In this document: in pieces, positions 43,219 to 50,940 of the stretch | How the letters are laid out: every line of letters starts with the position of its first letter | Numbering within the stretch: position 1 is the first letter of the stretch | Source of the DNA: Dethiobacter sp. | GTDB lineage: Bacteria > Bacillota > Dethiobacteria > DTU022 > UBA8154 | DNA length: 64,000 bases | NCBI GenBank assembly: GCA_020725665.1 | Contig: DYEO01000018.1 | Location: forward strand, 1 to 64,000 | Reading direction: 5' to 3' | Notes under the pieces: model-generated | Seen by the model: the letters and a program-made list of their open reading frames with translations, nothing else | Database searches by the model: none | Told to the model about the DNA's origin: nothing | Position numbers and translations under genes: made by a program

Positions 43219-44577
43219 TTAATTGGTGAGGCTGTTTAGCGGAGCGGGAATACGGCCGCCGCGGCGCACAAATTCCGCCGCAGAGAAGGAATTGACGGCA
43301 ATGACGGGGGCACGGCCCAGCAGCCCGCCAAACTCCACGAAATCGCCGACTTTTTTCCCGTATGCGGGAATGATACGCACCGCCGTGGTCTTCTGGTTAA
43401 TTACGCCTATCGCAGCCTGGTCGGCTATAATGGCGGCGATTGTCTCCACCGGCGTATCGCCGGGGACGGCAACCATATCCAACCCCACGGAGCAGACACA
43501 GGTCATGGCCTCCAGTTTATCCAAACTCAGGGCACCTTCCTCCACAGCACGGATCATACCCGCGTCTTCGCTCACGGGAATAAATGCGCCGGAGAGGCCG
43601 CCCACATGGGATGAGGCCATGCTTCCCCCTTTTTTGACCGCATCATTGAGCAGGGCCAGCGCCGCCGTGGTGCCGTGGGTCCCGCAGCGTTCAAGCCCCA
43701 TCGCCTCCAGGATTTCCGCCACACTGTCCCCCACCGCCGGTGTGGGTGCCAGGGATATATCCACAATACCGAAAGGAACTTGCAGCATCTTTGCCGCTGT
43801 ACGTCCCACCAGCTCACCCATGCGCGTGATCTTGAAAGCGGTCTTCTTGATCTCCTCAGCCAGGGTGCCCAAATCGACTCTTCCCAACCGTTCCACCACG
43901 TTCTTGACCACGCCGGGACCGCTCACCCCCACATTGATGGCACATTCCGGTTCCCCCGTTCCATGGAAGGCTCCCGCCATAAAGGGATTATCCTCGGGGG
44001 CGTTGGCAAAAACAACGAGGCGGGCGCAGCCCCCTCCCTGCCGCGCCGCAGTGAGGCGGGCCGTTTCTTTGATCACATGCCCCATCTGCAGCACCGCGTC
44101 CATATTGATGCCTGCTTTTGTGGTTGCCACATTGACAGAAGCGCAAACCCGTTCAGCGGCGGCAAGGGATTCGGGAATGGAGGCGATAAGCCGGCGGTCA
44201 CCCTCCGTATAGCCTTTCTGCACCAGGGCGGAAAAGCCGCCGATAAAATTAACGCCGGTAGCACGGGCTGCTTCTTCAAGGGCGTGAGCGAAGGGCAGGT
44301 AGTTCTCCGTGCTGCTGCATTCCGCCACCAGGGAGATGGGGGTTACGGAGATGCGCTTGTTGACAATAGGGATACCATACTGACGGGAGATCTTCTCTCC
44401 CGCTTCCACCAGCCCGCCTGCCAGCCTGGTGATCTTTTCATAGATACGGCGGCAGGCCATCTTTGTCTCCAGGTGCCCGCAGTCGCGCAGGCTGATACCC
44501 ATGGTAATGGTGCGTATATCCAGATTTTCCTCCTGGACCATTTTGATCGTCTCCAGGATTTCCTGCATTGACAGCAT
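43219..44577 (-). CDS. DUF711/UPF0210 family protein (PFL-like fold)
   Basis: These proteins have a pyruvate-formate-lyase-like barrel and no assigned reaction; they are nearly always next to an ACT-domain gene, as here. From the ATG at 44577 (SD GGGAGTG) the protein is 452 aa: [59 protein letters not shown]. The longer frame upstream adds 23 residues that overlap the ACT gene and lack similarity. The ACT gene ends 23 bp upstream. Confidence 0.93.
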   Translation of the reverse strand: MLSMQEILETIKMVQEENLDIRTITMGISLRDCGHLETKMACRRIYEKITRLAGGLVEAGEKISRQYGIPIVNKRISVTPISLVAECSSTENYLPFAHALEEAARATGVNFIGGFSALVQKGYTEGDRRLIASIPESLAAAERVCASVNVATTKAGINMDAVLQMGHVIKETARLTAARQGGGCARLVVFANAPEDNPFMAGAFHGTGEPECAINVGVSGPGVVKNVVERLGRVDLGTLAEEIKKTAFKITRMGELVGRTAAKMLQVPFGIVDISLAPTPAVGDSVAEILEAMGLERCGTHGTTAALALLNDAVKKGGSMASSHVGGLSGAFIPVSEDAGMIRAVEEGALSLDKLEAMTCVCSVGLDMVAVPGDTPVETIAAIIADQAAIGVINQKTTAVRIIPAYGKKVGDFVEFGGLLGRAPVIAVNSFSAAEFVRRGGRIPAPLNSLTN

Positions 44578-44599
44578 AATCCAACACTCCCATTGACAA

Positions 44600-44899
44600 C
44601 TAGAGGCGATGCATGTAGTTAAAAACGTCCACGTGCTGGGCGTCAATACGCAATCCCAGCTCCGTACCCAGAACGGAGAGCTTTTCCTTGAGGCTCTCCA
44701 GGTCAGCGTTGCTGTTGCCCATATCCGCCACGAGGATCATGGCGAAATACTCCTGCAGGATCGTCTGGCTGATATCCAGGATGTTCACGTTAGCCGCGGA
44801 GAGTACCCCGGCTACGGCGGCAATAATGCCGACCCGATCCTTACCGAGTACGCTGATGATTACCCGGTCACCCCGGGGATGGTCATTTAGCGGTGACAT
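44600..44899 (-). CDS. ACT domain protein (UPF0237)
   Basis: This 99-aa protein is a single ACT domain, a small-molecule (often amino acid) binding fold ([40 protein letters not shown]). It is the conserved partner of the DUF711 gene downstream, probably a regulatory subunit. It has an SD (AGGAGGGTG) and a TATTAT-like -10 in the AT-rich stretch upstream. Confidence 0.92.
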   Translation of the reverse strand: MSPLNDHPRGDRVIISVLGKDRVGIIAAVAGVLSAANVNILDISQTILQEYFAMILVADMGNSNADLESLKEKLSVLGTELGLRIDAQHVDVFNYMHRL

Positions 44900-45048
44900 A
44901 ACAACAGCACCCTCCTATACTTGGTGAATAACATACTGCTATATAATACCACAGCAGAGAGCATATCCCTGCTTGTCTGCCGGGAAAAAAATTATGGCGT
45001 TGTTACTATCTCGAAAATAATTTTCTGAATCCAGCGGGATGCCTTCTC

Positions 45049-45501
45049 TCATTCTGAATCCTGTTTCCTGTCTCCTATCTCCTGCTTCCTGCTTCTTGCC
45101 TCCTGCTTCCTGTACGCCACCGCAAAGGCGATGGCCCAGGGGCCGTCATGTGCAAGGGAAACGGCAACGCCGGCGACACCCAGCTGCCGGGCCAGGCGCG
45201 CTGCCCCACCGAGGAGCCTGACGACGGGTTCACCCCGTTCCCCCCGCATGATTTCCAGTTCATTCCAGCGAACCGGGCCAATACCGCAACCGAGGGCCTT
45301 GGCTACCGCTTCCTTGGCGGCAAAACGGGCCGCCAGTGATGGCAGGGGGTTACTCCTTTGCGCCAGTGCCGCCTGCTCCCCCAGGGAAAAAATACGCTGC
45401 AGGAAACGGGCGGGGCGGCGGCGGTAGGCCCGCGTCACTCGTGCAACGCGGATAAGATCCACGCCCACGCCGGTGACGGGTCCCCTTACATGTTGAAGCA
45501 T
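45049..45501 (-). CDS. acpS: Holo-[acyl-carrier-protein] synthase AcpS
   Basis: AcpS transfers phosphopantetheine from CoA to acyl carrier protein. Motifs are GVGVDLIRVARV and LAARFAAKEAVAKALGCGIG (metal and CoA binding), with the C-terminal VAGVAVSLAHDGPWAIAFAV. The enzyme is normally about 125 aa; here it is 150 aa because the last 21 residues read RKQEARS RKQEIGD RKQDSE, a 7-aa repeat produced by a 7-bp DNA array running into the gene. The natural end was probably near VAYRK. Confidence 0.92.
   Translation of the reverse strand: MLQHVRGPVTGVGVDLIRVARVTRAYRRRPARFLQRIFSLGEQAALAQRSNPLPSLAARFAAKEAVAKALGCGIGPVRWNELEIMRGERGEPVVRLLGGAARLARQLGVAGVAVSLAHDGPWAIAFAVAYRKQEARSRKQEIGDRKQDSE
45051..45113. 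repeat. Heptamer array, 9 units, coding for the AcpS tail
   Basis: ATTCTGA, ATCCTGT, TTCCTGT, CTCCTAT, CTCCTGC, TTCCTGC, TTCTTGC, CTCCTGC, TTCCTGT: nine units in unbroken 7-bp register. Because 21 nt equal three units, the encoded tail repeats every seven residues. Confidence 0.9.
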
Positions 45502-45536
45502 TTTCAGATCGACTCCTTCCTCCCACGGCGGGGGTA

Positions 45537-45735
45537 GTACGCGGGCGGACAGGGTCGTCCGCCCCTACATCCCTCATCTGCGGGGGAGTACGCGGGCGGC
45601 CGTGGGCGACCGCCCCTACAAAGCGGGACAGATCCTGCGTGGGTAGCATGCGGGCGGGCACGGAGACCCGCCCCTACGCTAGACCACGGCGGACGGGCGG
45701 GCAGGCACGCTGGCGGGCACAGAGACCCGCCCCTA
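45537..45735. repeat. Cluster of four GTAGGGG...CCCCTAC palindromes
   Basis: Copies at 45537-45567, 45588-45619, 45643-45676 and 45709-45735 lie in the same orientation, each ending in GCCCCTAC. Stems vary (GGGCGGAC/GTCCGCCC, GGGCGGCC-type, GGGCGGGC-type) and spacers differ, so it is not a simple tandem repeat or CRISPR. It fills the gap between acpS and the yyaL remnant; no gene is seen in it. Confidence 0.85.
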
Positions 45736-45740
45736 CATTT

Positions 45741-46290
45741 ACCTATTAACTGTCAACTGTTTGAGCAGTTCTTCCACACTGCCCACAGGAGCCTGACAAC
45801 TGTAAGGCAGAGGTAGGCTGTGGCCTTCCCCTGCAACGCCGTCTTATCCTCCCAGTAAGGGCAAAGTTCGCGCAACCGCCCTTCCCTTTCCCCTTCGCCC
45901 CCGGAGTAGAGCAGAACGCGGCGCGGCAGGAAGAGACCCTGAACTTTTTGCATCATTTTCCGGGCAACCGGATCCCCGTTCAGGGCGGCAATGACAATCT
46001 GCTGCGCCGGGCCGCGGGCAAAATCATAAGCAGACAACATTGCCGTGAATCCGGAGGACGAGCTGTTCACCAGACGGGCGAAGGTTGCAAAAAGAGTTGA
46101 AGCCTTACGCTCCATTTCCTCCTCTGCGGTAAGCAGGGCCAGGCACAGCAGGTTATGCGCCGCTACAGAGTTTCCTGAAGGTATCGCCCCATCGTAGCAT
46201 CCTTCCCCGTAAGGGGCAGTTCCGCCCCTCGGGGCAGGAGAATCCGCGCCAGCGGTGAAACATAGCCTCCCTACAGGTAAAGGTAGAGAT
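45741..46290 (-). pseudogene. Degraded 3' end of a YyaL/DUF255-type gene
   Basis: The minus strand encodes fragments of the C-terminal part of thioredoxin-domain YyaL proteins: YDGAIPSGNSVAAHNLL, YDFARGPAQQIVIAALNGDP, FLPRRVLLYSGG and KATAYLC. Then the frame shifts by one, and the family ending SCQAPVGSVEELLKQL is found in the next frame, closing in TTGACAG/TTAATAG heptamers. Further frame changes lie upstream of 46200, and the N-terminal 500 or so residues are missing. Confidence 0.75.
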
Positions 46291-46385
46291 TTAAAGCAAA
46301 GGTAATTACGTAAACGCTATCCACAAAAAATATAATGTTCTTTCTATCCAGGCCTGGCATCGTTTTCATTCCTTATCTTTTTATT

Positions 46386-46691
46386 TTATATTTTTACAGC
46401 CGTTCCGTAAGCGATGATTTCCGCCATGCCGCCGGCAATCTGTGCAGAGGAAAATTGAATGCCCATAATGCCATTGGCGCCCAGCTTTTTCGCCTCTTCG
46501 ATCATCTCCTCCAGGGCCGCCTGCCGCACTCTTCGCATCAACTCCGAATATTCCTTGACTTCCCCGCCGACCAGGTTTCTCAGTGCAGCCATGATATCCC
46601 TGCCCACGTGTACCGCCCGTACCTTGCTCCCCATGACCAAACCCAACACCTCGTAATCTACGTTCGTCAGCACCGTAGTCGTCATCATCAT
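46386..46691 (-). CDS. YbjQ/UPF0145 family protein
   Basis: This is a 101-aa protein of the pentameric YbjQ fold (YEVLGLVMGSKVRAVHVGRD, EEAKKLGANGIMGIQFSSAQ, EIIAYGTAVKI). Its function is unknown. The exact start among three consecutive Met codons is uncertain. It stands alone between the yyaL remnant and the ABC exporter, with an SD (AAGGGGAGA) upstream. Confidence 0.9.
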   Translation of the reverse strand: MMMTTTVLTNVDYEVLGLVMGSKVRAVHVGRDIMAALRNLVGGEVKEYSELMRRVRQAALEEMIEEAKKLGANGIMGIQFSSAQIAGGMAEIIAYGTAVKI

Positions 46692-46739
46692 TGAAAAATC
46701 TCCCCTTATATTAGTTTTCCCATCATTGGTTCCCCTACA

Positions 46740-47501
46740 TCAGAAATCTTTTTGCCTCCAGTAATATACACCTGTTTCAAATAACAGGAACCCGATCCCC
46801 AGCCACAGGATCAGCACAAGCCAGGGAAATTCTCCCTGCAGCCAGTAGCGTATGGCCTTCATCTGGTAAAATATGGAGTACTGCACCGTTCCCCGAAAGT
46901 ATCCGGGAACAGAGGCCAGCCCCCAGAAGATAGCGGCCACAACCCCGGCTTTTACAGGATCGGGAATGATGGTGGAGATGACGGCTGTCCCCAGGTAAAT
47001 GACCGCGGCCCCAACATACACAACGATAGCAGAAGCAATGAACGGTCCTGCCTGGAGCGTATAGCCTTTCATGGCCGAAACCAGGATAAGCAGAAAGGTC
47101 GAAGCCACTATGGCCAGGCCCAGCAGGAAGATCCCCGCAGCCATCTTTGTGGCGTAGACCTGCCGGCGGGTCAGGGGCTTGCTGAGTAAAAACGGCGCAG
47201 TGCCGTAAGCCGTCTCCCCGGCCAGGGCCCCCATGCCCAGGACAATGGCGGCCAGCGAGGCGAACTGGGTTAAATTTTTAGCCGTCCACTGGCTCCAGGC
47301 GTAATTGGGATAACTTGACAGGATAAAAGAAATCTCGCCGGGGTTCACATACGGTGAAAGGTTAATACTACCGAGCATATTACCCGCAAATGCGTAAAGA
47401 AGAGGAATGATCACGGCCAGGACACCCAGAATAAAGAAAGAAATCCAGAATTTTATCCTGTTCTCCACCAGCTCCTTGAAGAATAAAGCGGGGCTAATCA
47501 C
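46740..47501 (-). CDS. ABC-2 type transporter permease
   Basis: The 253-aa protein has six predicted membrane helices (FWISFFILGVLAVIIPLLYA, LAAIVLGMGALAGETAYGT, LGLAIVASTFLLILVSAM, etc.) and the ABC-2 loop (PFLLSKPLTRRQVYATKM). It overlaps the ATPase gene by 8 bp and forms an exporter with it. Similar GntR-ATPase-permease sets (YtrABC-like) respond to cell-wall-active compounds; the substrate here is unknown. Confidence 0.88.
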   Translation of the reverse strand: MISPALFFKELVENRIKFWISFFILGVLAVIIPLLYAFAGNMLGSINLSPYVNPGEISFILSSYPNYAWSQWTAKNLTQFASLAAIVLGMGALAGETAYGTAPFLLSKPLTRRQVYATKMAAGIFLLGLAIVASTFLLILVSAMKGYTLQAGPFIASAIVVYVGAAVIYLGTAVISTIIPDPVKAGVVAAIFWGLASVPGYFRGTVQYSIFYQMKAIRYWLQGEFPWLVLILWLGIGFLLFETGVYYWRQKDF

Positions 47502-48393
47502 GATGCCAACCCTCCTCTGTATAGCGTAAAAATATGTCTTCCAGGTCTGCGCTGATCACATCCAGAGCATAATGGGGAAAGGAAGAACAGGACTGCCAGA
47601 TTTCTTCCAGCCCATCGGAGATAGTGATGCGGTAAGCCATTCCCTCCTGCTTTACCTGAACAATTCCGGGATGCCGGAACAGGTCTGCTGGAGGTTCCTT
47701 CTGAAAGACAACCCTAATTTCCTTTTCCCTCGCCCGCAGTTCATCCAGGGAGCAGGTATGCACAAGCCTTCCCCTGTGCATTAACCCCACCTGGTCCGCC
47801 ACCCGTTCCACATCCTCCAGGTGGTGAGAAGCCAGGAGTACCGTTTTCCCTTCGGCAACCATCTCCCGCAGAACGGCATTGAAAAAAAGACGGCGCTTTA
47901 CCGGATCAAATCCGGTGGTCGGTTCGTCCAGCAGCAGTAGGTCGGGCCGCGGCGCCAGGGCCAGGATAAGGGCCAACTGGTTTTTTTGCCCCTGGGAAAG
48001 CTGGTGAAGCCTGGCCTGGCCGGGGATTTGGAAGGTGTCCATGTATTCCTTCACGATGCCGTCATCCCAGCTCCCGTAAAGGCCGCTGCAAAACCTGACG
48101 GCCTGGTGTACGTTCATATAACCGTACATGCGGGTTTCCTCCCCCATATACCCCACCTTTTGGCGAATTTCCATGCCCCTGGTCCTGATATCCATACCCA
48201 GGCAGAAACCTTCTCCCGAAGAAGGATGTATCAATCCCATAAGCATTTTCAGGATCGTGCTTTTCCCCGCACCATTAAGTCCCAGGAGAGCAAAAACGCT
48301 GCCTGCAGGCACCTCCAGGTTCAGGTCGGTCACCGCTCTCTTCTCTCCATAATTCTTGCATAATGCCTTTGTCTGAACCGCCCAGTTATTCAT
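47494..48393 (-). CDS. ABC transporter ATP-binding protein
   Basis: This is the ATPase of an ABC-2 exporter. The Walker A is GLNGAGKSTIL, the signature LSQGQKNQLALILAL, and the Walker B LLLLDEPTTGFDP. I chose the ATG at 48393 (SD AAGGGGAGGG), giving 299 aa; it overlaps the GntR stop codon by one base. The about 90 residues after the nucleotide-binding core match the C-terminal extension of this class. Confidence 0.92.
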   Translation of the reverse strand: MNNWAVQTKALCKNYGEKRAVTDLNLEVPAGSVFALLGLNGAGKSTILKMLMGLIHPSSGEGFCLGMDIRTRGMEIRQKVGYMGEETRMYGYMNVHQAVRFCSGLYGSWDDGIVKEYMDTFQIPGQARLHQLSQGQKNQLALILALAPRPDLLLLDEPTTGFDPVKRRLFFNAVLREMVAEGKTVLLASHHLEDVERVADQVGLMHRGRLVHTCSLDELRAREKEIRVVFQKEPPADLFRHPGIVQVKQEGMAYRITISDGLEEIWQSCSSFPHYALDVISADLEDIFLRYTEEGWHRD

Positions 48394-48812
48394 TACCACC
48401 CTCCCCTTTTTGCTCCCCGCAGGCGTGTTTCCCATGCCTGCAGGCGCTGCTTCCAGAGTAACTGCAACTCTTCGGGGGTAAGCCTGAGGTTAAAGGCCTC
48501 CACCAGCACTTTGTCCATCAAACCCTGTACCTGGATCTTCCGCTCCTCCTCGCCCAACAAAGGCTCGGCGGCACGGATAAAGGTGCCCCTTCCCTGTTCG
48601 GAACTGAGCAGGCCCTCCCTTTCCAGTTCGCTGTAAGCCCGGGCAACGGTGTTGGGATTGACGGAAAGATTATCGGCCATTTCTCGCACAGGAAGAAGCC
48701 GGTCACCGGGTTTCAGCACACCGCCGGCCACAGCCGTTTTAACCTGCTCCTTTAACTGCAGGTACAGCGGCACGCCGCTGCGTGGATTCAAGTGAAACCA
48801 ACTGCTGATCAT
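48393..48812 (-). CDS. GntR-family regulator (YtrA/YhcF type)
   Basis: This is a short winged-helix regulator with no large ligand domain (139 aa): GVPLYLQLKEQVKTAVAGG, DRLLPVREMADNLSVNPNTV, ARAYSELEREGLLSSEQGRG. The C-terminal helices probably mediate dimerisation. It is the first gene of the operon with the ABC exporter and is preceded by a consensus promoter with a palindrome between the -10 and the start codon, suggesting autorepression. Confidence 0.92.
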   Translation of the reverse strand: MISSWFHLNPRSGVPLYLQLKEQVKTAVAGGVLKPGDRLLPVREMADNLSVNPNTVARAYSELEREGLLSSEQGRGTFIRAAEPLLGEEERKIQVQGLMDKVLVEAFNLRLTPEELQLLWKQRLQAWETRLRGAKRGGW

Positions 48813-48835
48813 AAACTTATCTCCATAGTGAAATA

Positions 48836-48884
48836 TGTATTAATGTATTAATACAATTATAATACACGCTTACCTCCCTGTCAA
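48836..48884 (-). promoter_or_regulatory. Promoter and probable GntR operator
   Basis: On the minus strand TTGACA (48879-48884) and TATAAT (48856-48861) are 17 bp apart. Immediately downstream is TGTATTAATACATTAATACA (48836-48855), overlapping copies of the palindrome TGTATTAATACA, a plausible operator for the GntR protein. Confidence 0.8.
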
Positions 48885-48917
48885 GTACTGCCAAGCCGCG
48901 GCACTAAAGCTTTATTC

Positions 48918-49131
48918 ATGAAAGTACGGCTTTATTCCTGCCTGAAGAGAGATGACATTGTCACAAATCAGGTTAATTATGTAGATCCATGTGGTGATGA
49001 GGGTCAACAATAAAACCAGGGTTTATGCAGTCAACACTCCCAGGGCCAAAAAAGAGGAAATAAGGATGGCAAAAGGTCCTTTTGAAGGTCTGAACAGCAA
49101 TAACCGCATCGGGATTAGCGTCATCAAATGA
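48918..49131 (+). pseudogene. Small broken reading frame, unknown
   Basis: The 400 bp between gntR and the radical SAM gene contain two plus-strand frames that look like one gene split by a frameshift near 49000: MKVRLYSCLKRDDIVTNQVN...PCGDEGQQ (48918-49013) and TRVYAVNTPRAKKEEIRMAK...NRIGISVIK (48997-49131). Their composition is protein-like, but I recognise no family. The first has no SD. It could also be two unrelated chance frames. Confidence 0.3.
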
Positions 49132-49169
49132 TATGCCCTATTTTCGATCCCCTTTTTGGCAGATGATTC

Positions 49170-49198
49170 TTGAAAGGATTGGAAAGAAGTAATATAAT
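49170..49198 (+). promoter_or_regulatory. Promoter of the radical SAM gene
   Basis: TTGAAA and TATAAT are 17 bp apart on the plus strand; transcription would start near 49205, leaving a leader of about 55 nt that contains the hairpin at 49229-49246. Confidence 0.75.
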
Positions 49199-49225
49199 AA
49201 GAATAGTAGGTTATATTCTTCCAAC

Positions 49226-50401
49226 TTGTTGCCGCTATTGCGGCAAATTAAGGGGGTTCATACCATTAAGGGCAGCAGTATTGAATTAAAAGCATCCATT
49301 TTGGTGGAAGGAGTCAGCGCCGACGACGATTCTTTGGCGGAGTTGGGGCGTAAATACAAGGAGCAAAACCATGGGCTTTTCGGGTGGGACTTTGAGGATC
49401 ATGTGGATAAACTATTACCCGATGATTTTTGCCTGCCTGACGGCACAGTAGTGCAATTTCGCATGAATAGCAGATCTCCGTACAGGGTGCGAAAGCAAGG
49501 TTCGGATATGTTGTTGTCTTGTAACGGGGAGGACATTTGCACGGTAAACTGGATCGAGCGTCCCGGGTTCTATAGCCAAAAGGCGTCAAGCGGACGGGAC
49601 ATGGTTAAGATCGGACAAATCGGGGGAGAAGACTGCCTCTTTTTCTGCTATCAAAATTATTGTGCCCATTTCGCCAACAACAAGGAATGTTATTTCTGCA
49701 ACCTGGTGTCAACGTCTAAGACATACAATTCCGTGTTAAAAAAGAAAGATATTGACGATATCGGTGAAGTGGCCAAAGCAGCTTGGTCTGAAGGAAAGGT
49801 AAACCATTTACTGCTTACTGGTGGTTGTTTCAATAATCAAAAGGAGGTCGAGTTGGTTTCCAAAGTCATTGCCTCCATAAAAAGGCACACCGGCTTTGAA
49901 AGGGTCCCGGGGACGATCTTACCCTCTCCGGCAAAAGGGGATCATCTTAAAATGTACTACGAAACCGGAATCCAGGCTATCGGTTTCAGTATGGAAATAT
50001 GGGATGAAAAACTGTATTCCGCCATCTGTCCGGGCAAATCCGAACAGACCTCACACCGGCAATTTTTGCAATCAATTGAAGTGGCGGTTAAGCTGTTCGG
50101 GGCGGGAAATGTATACGGCGTTTTTGTGATGGGCCTTGAGCCGCGAGAAACATTTCTCCAGGGGGTCGAAGTTCTTTCCGGTATTGGTGCAAATGTTGTC
50201 CCTTTTGTCTGGTCGCCGAACCCCGGCTCAAAGTTGGAAGGCCATCGAGCTCCTTCAGCCGCGTGGTACCTGGATACGACCCTGGAAGCGGCTGATATTG
50301 TTTTGAAAAATGGAGTGCCCCCCGGCACGGAAAACCATTGTTTTAGATGCGACGGCAACTCTTTGTTGCACGACGCCCTCAGGCTGAAGGGCATTGAGTA
50401 G
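49226..50401 (+). CDS. Radical SAM protein with an atypical CX8CX2C motif
   Basis: A radical SAM-like protein of up to 391 aa. The probable cluster motif is CAHFANNKECYFCN (Cys spacing 8 and 2, unlike the usual CX3CX2C), followed by HLLLTGGCFNNQKEVELV, a typical SAM-binding strand. A C-terminal CFRCDGNSLLHDAL could bind another cluster. The first 90 residues form an extra N-terminal domain. The start is unclear: TTG codons at 49226 and 49229 lie at or in a hairpin, whereas the good SD AAGGGGG (49250-49256) is 8 nt before an ATT (49265). The only plus-strand gene of this region; the substrate is unknown. Confidence 0.75.
   Translation: MLPLLRQIKGVHTIKGSSIELKASILVEGVSADDDSLAELGRKYKEQNHGLFGWDFEDHVDKLLPDDFCLPDGTVVQFRMNSRSPYRVRKQGSDMLLSCNGEDICTVNWIERPGFYSQKASSGRDMVKIGQIGGEDCLFFCYQNYCAHFANNKECYFCNLVSTSKTYNSVLKKKDIDDIGEVAKAAWSEGKVNHLLLTGGCFNNQKEVELVSKVIASIKRHTGFERVPGTILPSPAKGDHLKMYYETGIQAIGFSMEIWDEKLYSAICPGKSEQTSHRQFLQSIEVAVKLFGAGNVYGVFVMGLEPRETFLQGVEVLSGIGANVVPFVWSPNPGSKLEGHRAPSAAWYLDTTLEAADIVLKNGVPPGTENHCFRCDGNSLLHDALRLKGIE
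49229..49246 (+). promoter_or_regulatory. Perfect hairpin before the radical SAM SD
   Basis: TTGCCGC and GCGGCAA pair around TATT, 3 nt before the AAGGGGG SD. It could control translation or be a protein-binding palindrome. Confidence 0.5.
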
Positions 50402-50527
50402 CGGTTCAATGCGCATCATGCCCTACCCGGAGGCTGGTTGCTGTTTTCTCATTTTTTACGGGTGTAAAGTTATGAAAGAAGGCAGGTACACCTGAAATTC
50501 CAGGGGTCTTTCCTTTAATATGAGCCT

Positions 50528-50790
50528 TTAGAGGATATTAAGACCCGCATACATGGCATCAGCACTCATTAAAAGTTCGGGTACGAAGTACTCCATTTGC
50601 TCATAAAGCTCCCCAACTACCTCCATACCCGGTATCAGGCCCTCAAAAACCGCAGCCGTCGCATCAATACCTTCATCTATCACGGTTAAGGCAACTTCCT
50701 TCACCAAATCTTCGTCAAATTTGATTATTCCCCTTTCCTTTTCAATTTCTCAAACAATTCTTTTTCCCTTTCCCATACAATTTTAAAAAT
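50528..50790 (-). pseudogene. Remnant of a corrinoid (B12-binding) methyltransferase protein
   Basis: After AGGAGG at 50792 the minus strand reads IVWEREKELFEKLKRKGE, then after a frameshift DEDLVKEVALTVIDEGIDAT, EGLIPGMEVVGELYEQMEYF and VPELLMSADAMYAGLNIL followed by TAA. This is the four-helix cap of corrinoid proteins such as MtbC/MtaC; the B12-binding domain that should follow is gone. It lies downstream of the MtaA/UroD-like gene. The remaining bases between 50401 and 50941 show no gene. Confidence 0.75.
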
Positions 50791-50940
50791 ACCTCCTCTG
50801 CGTATAAGTTAGAGCCGTGGTAGGTATTGTATTCATGTTGTGGAGCAATCTGTATCTTCCCCTGATGTCTGTTCTGGGGTCCGTCTGCATCGGATTCCTT
50901 AATTTCCAGCGGATGCGGGAGTAGGGCAGGGAGGCGCCTT

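Noticed and set aside
45537..45735. CRISPR array
   Set aside because: Only four copies, stems differ from copy to copy, spacers are 20-33 bp of uneven length with related sequence, and no cas gene is near.
45753..46115. A 120-aa stand-alone gene
   Set aside because: It matches only an internal-to-terminal part of YyaL proteins and its end is in the wrong frame; the true family ending is in the next frame, so it is a pseudogene piece.
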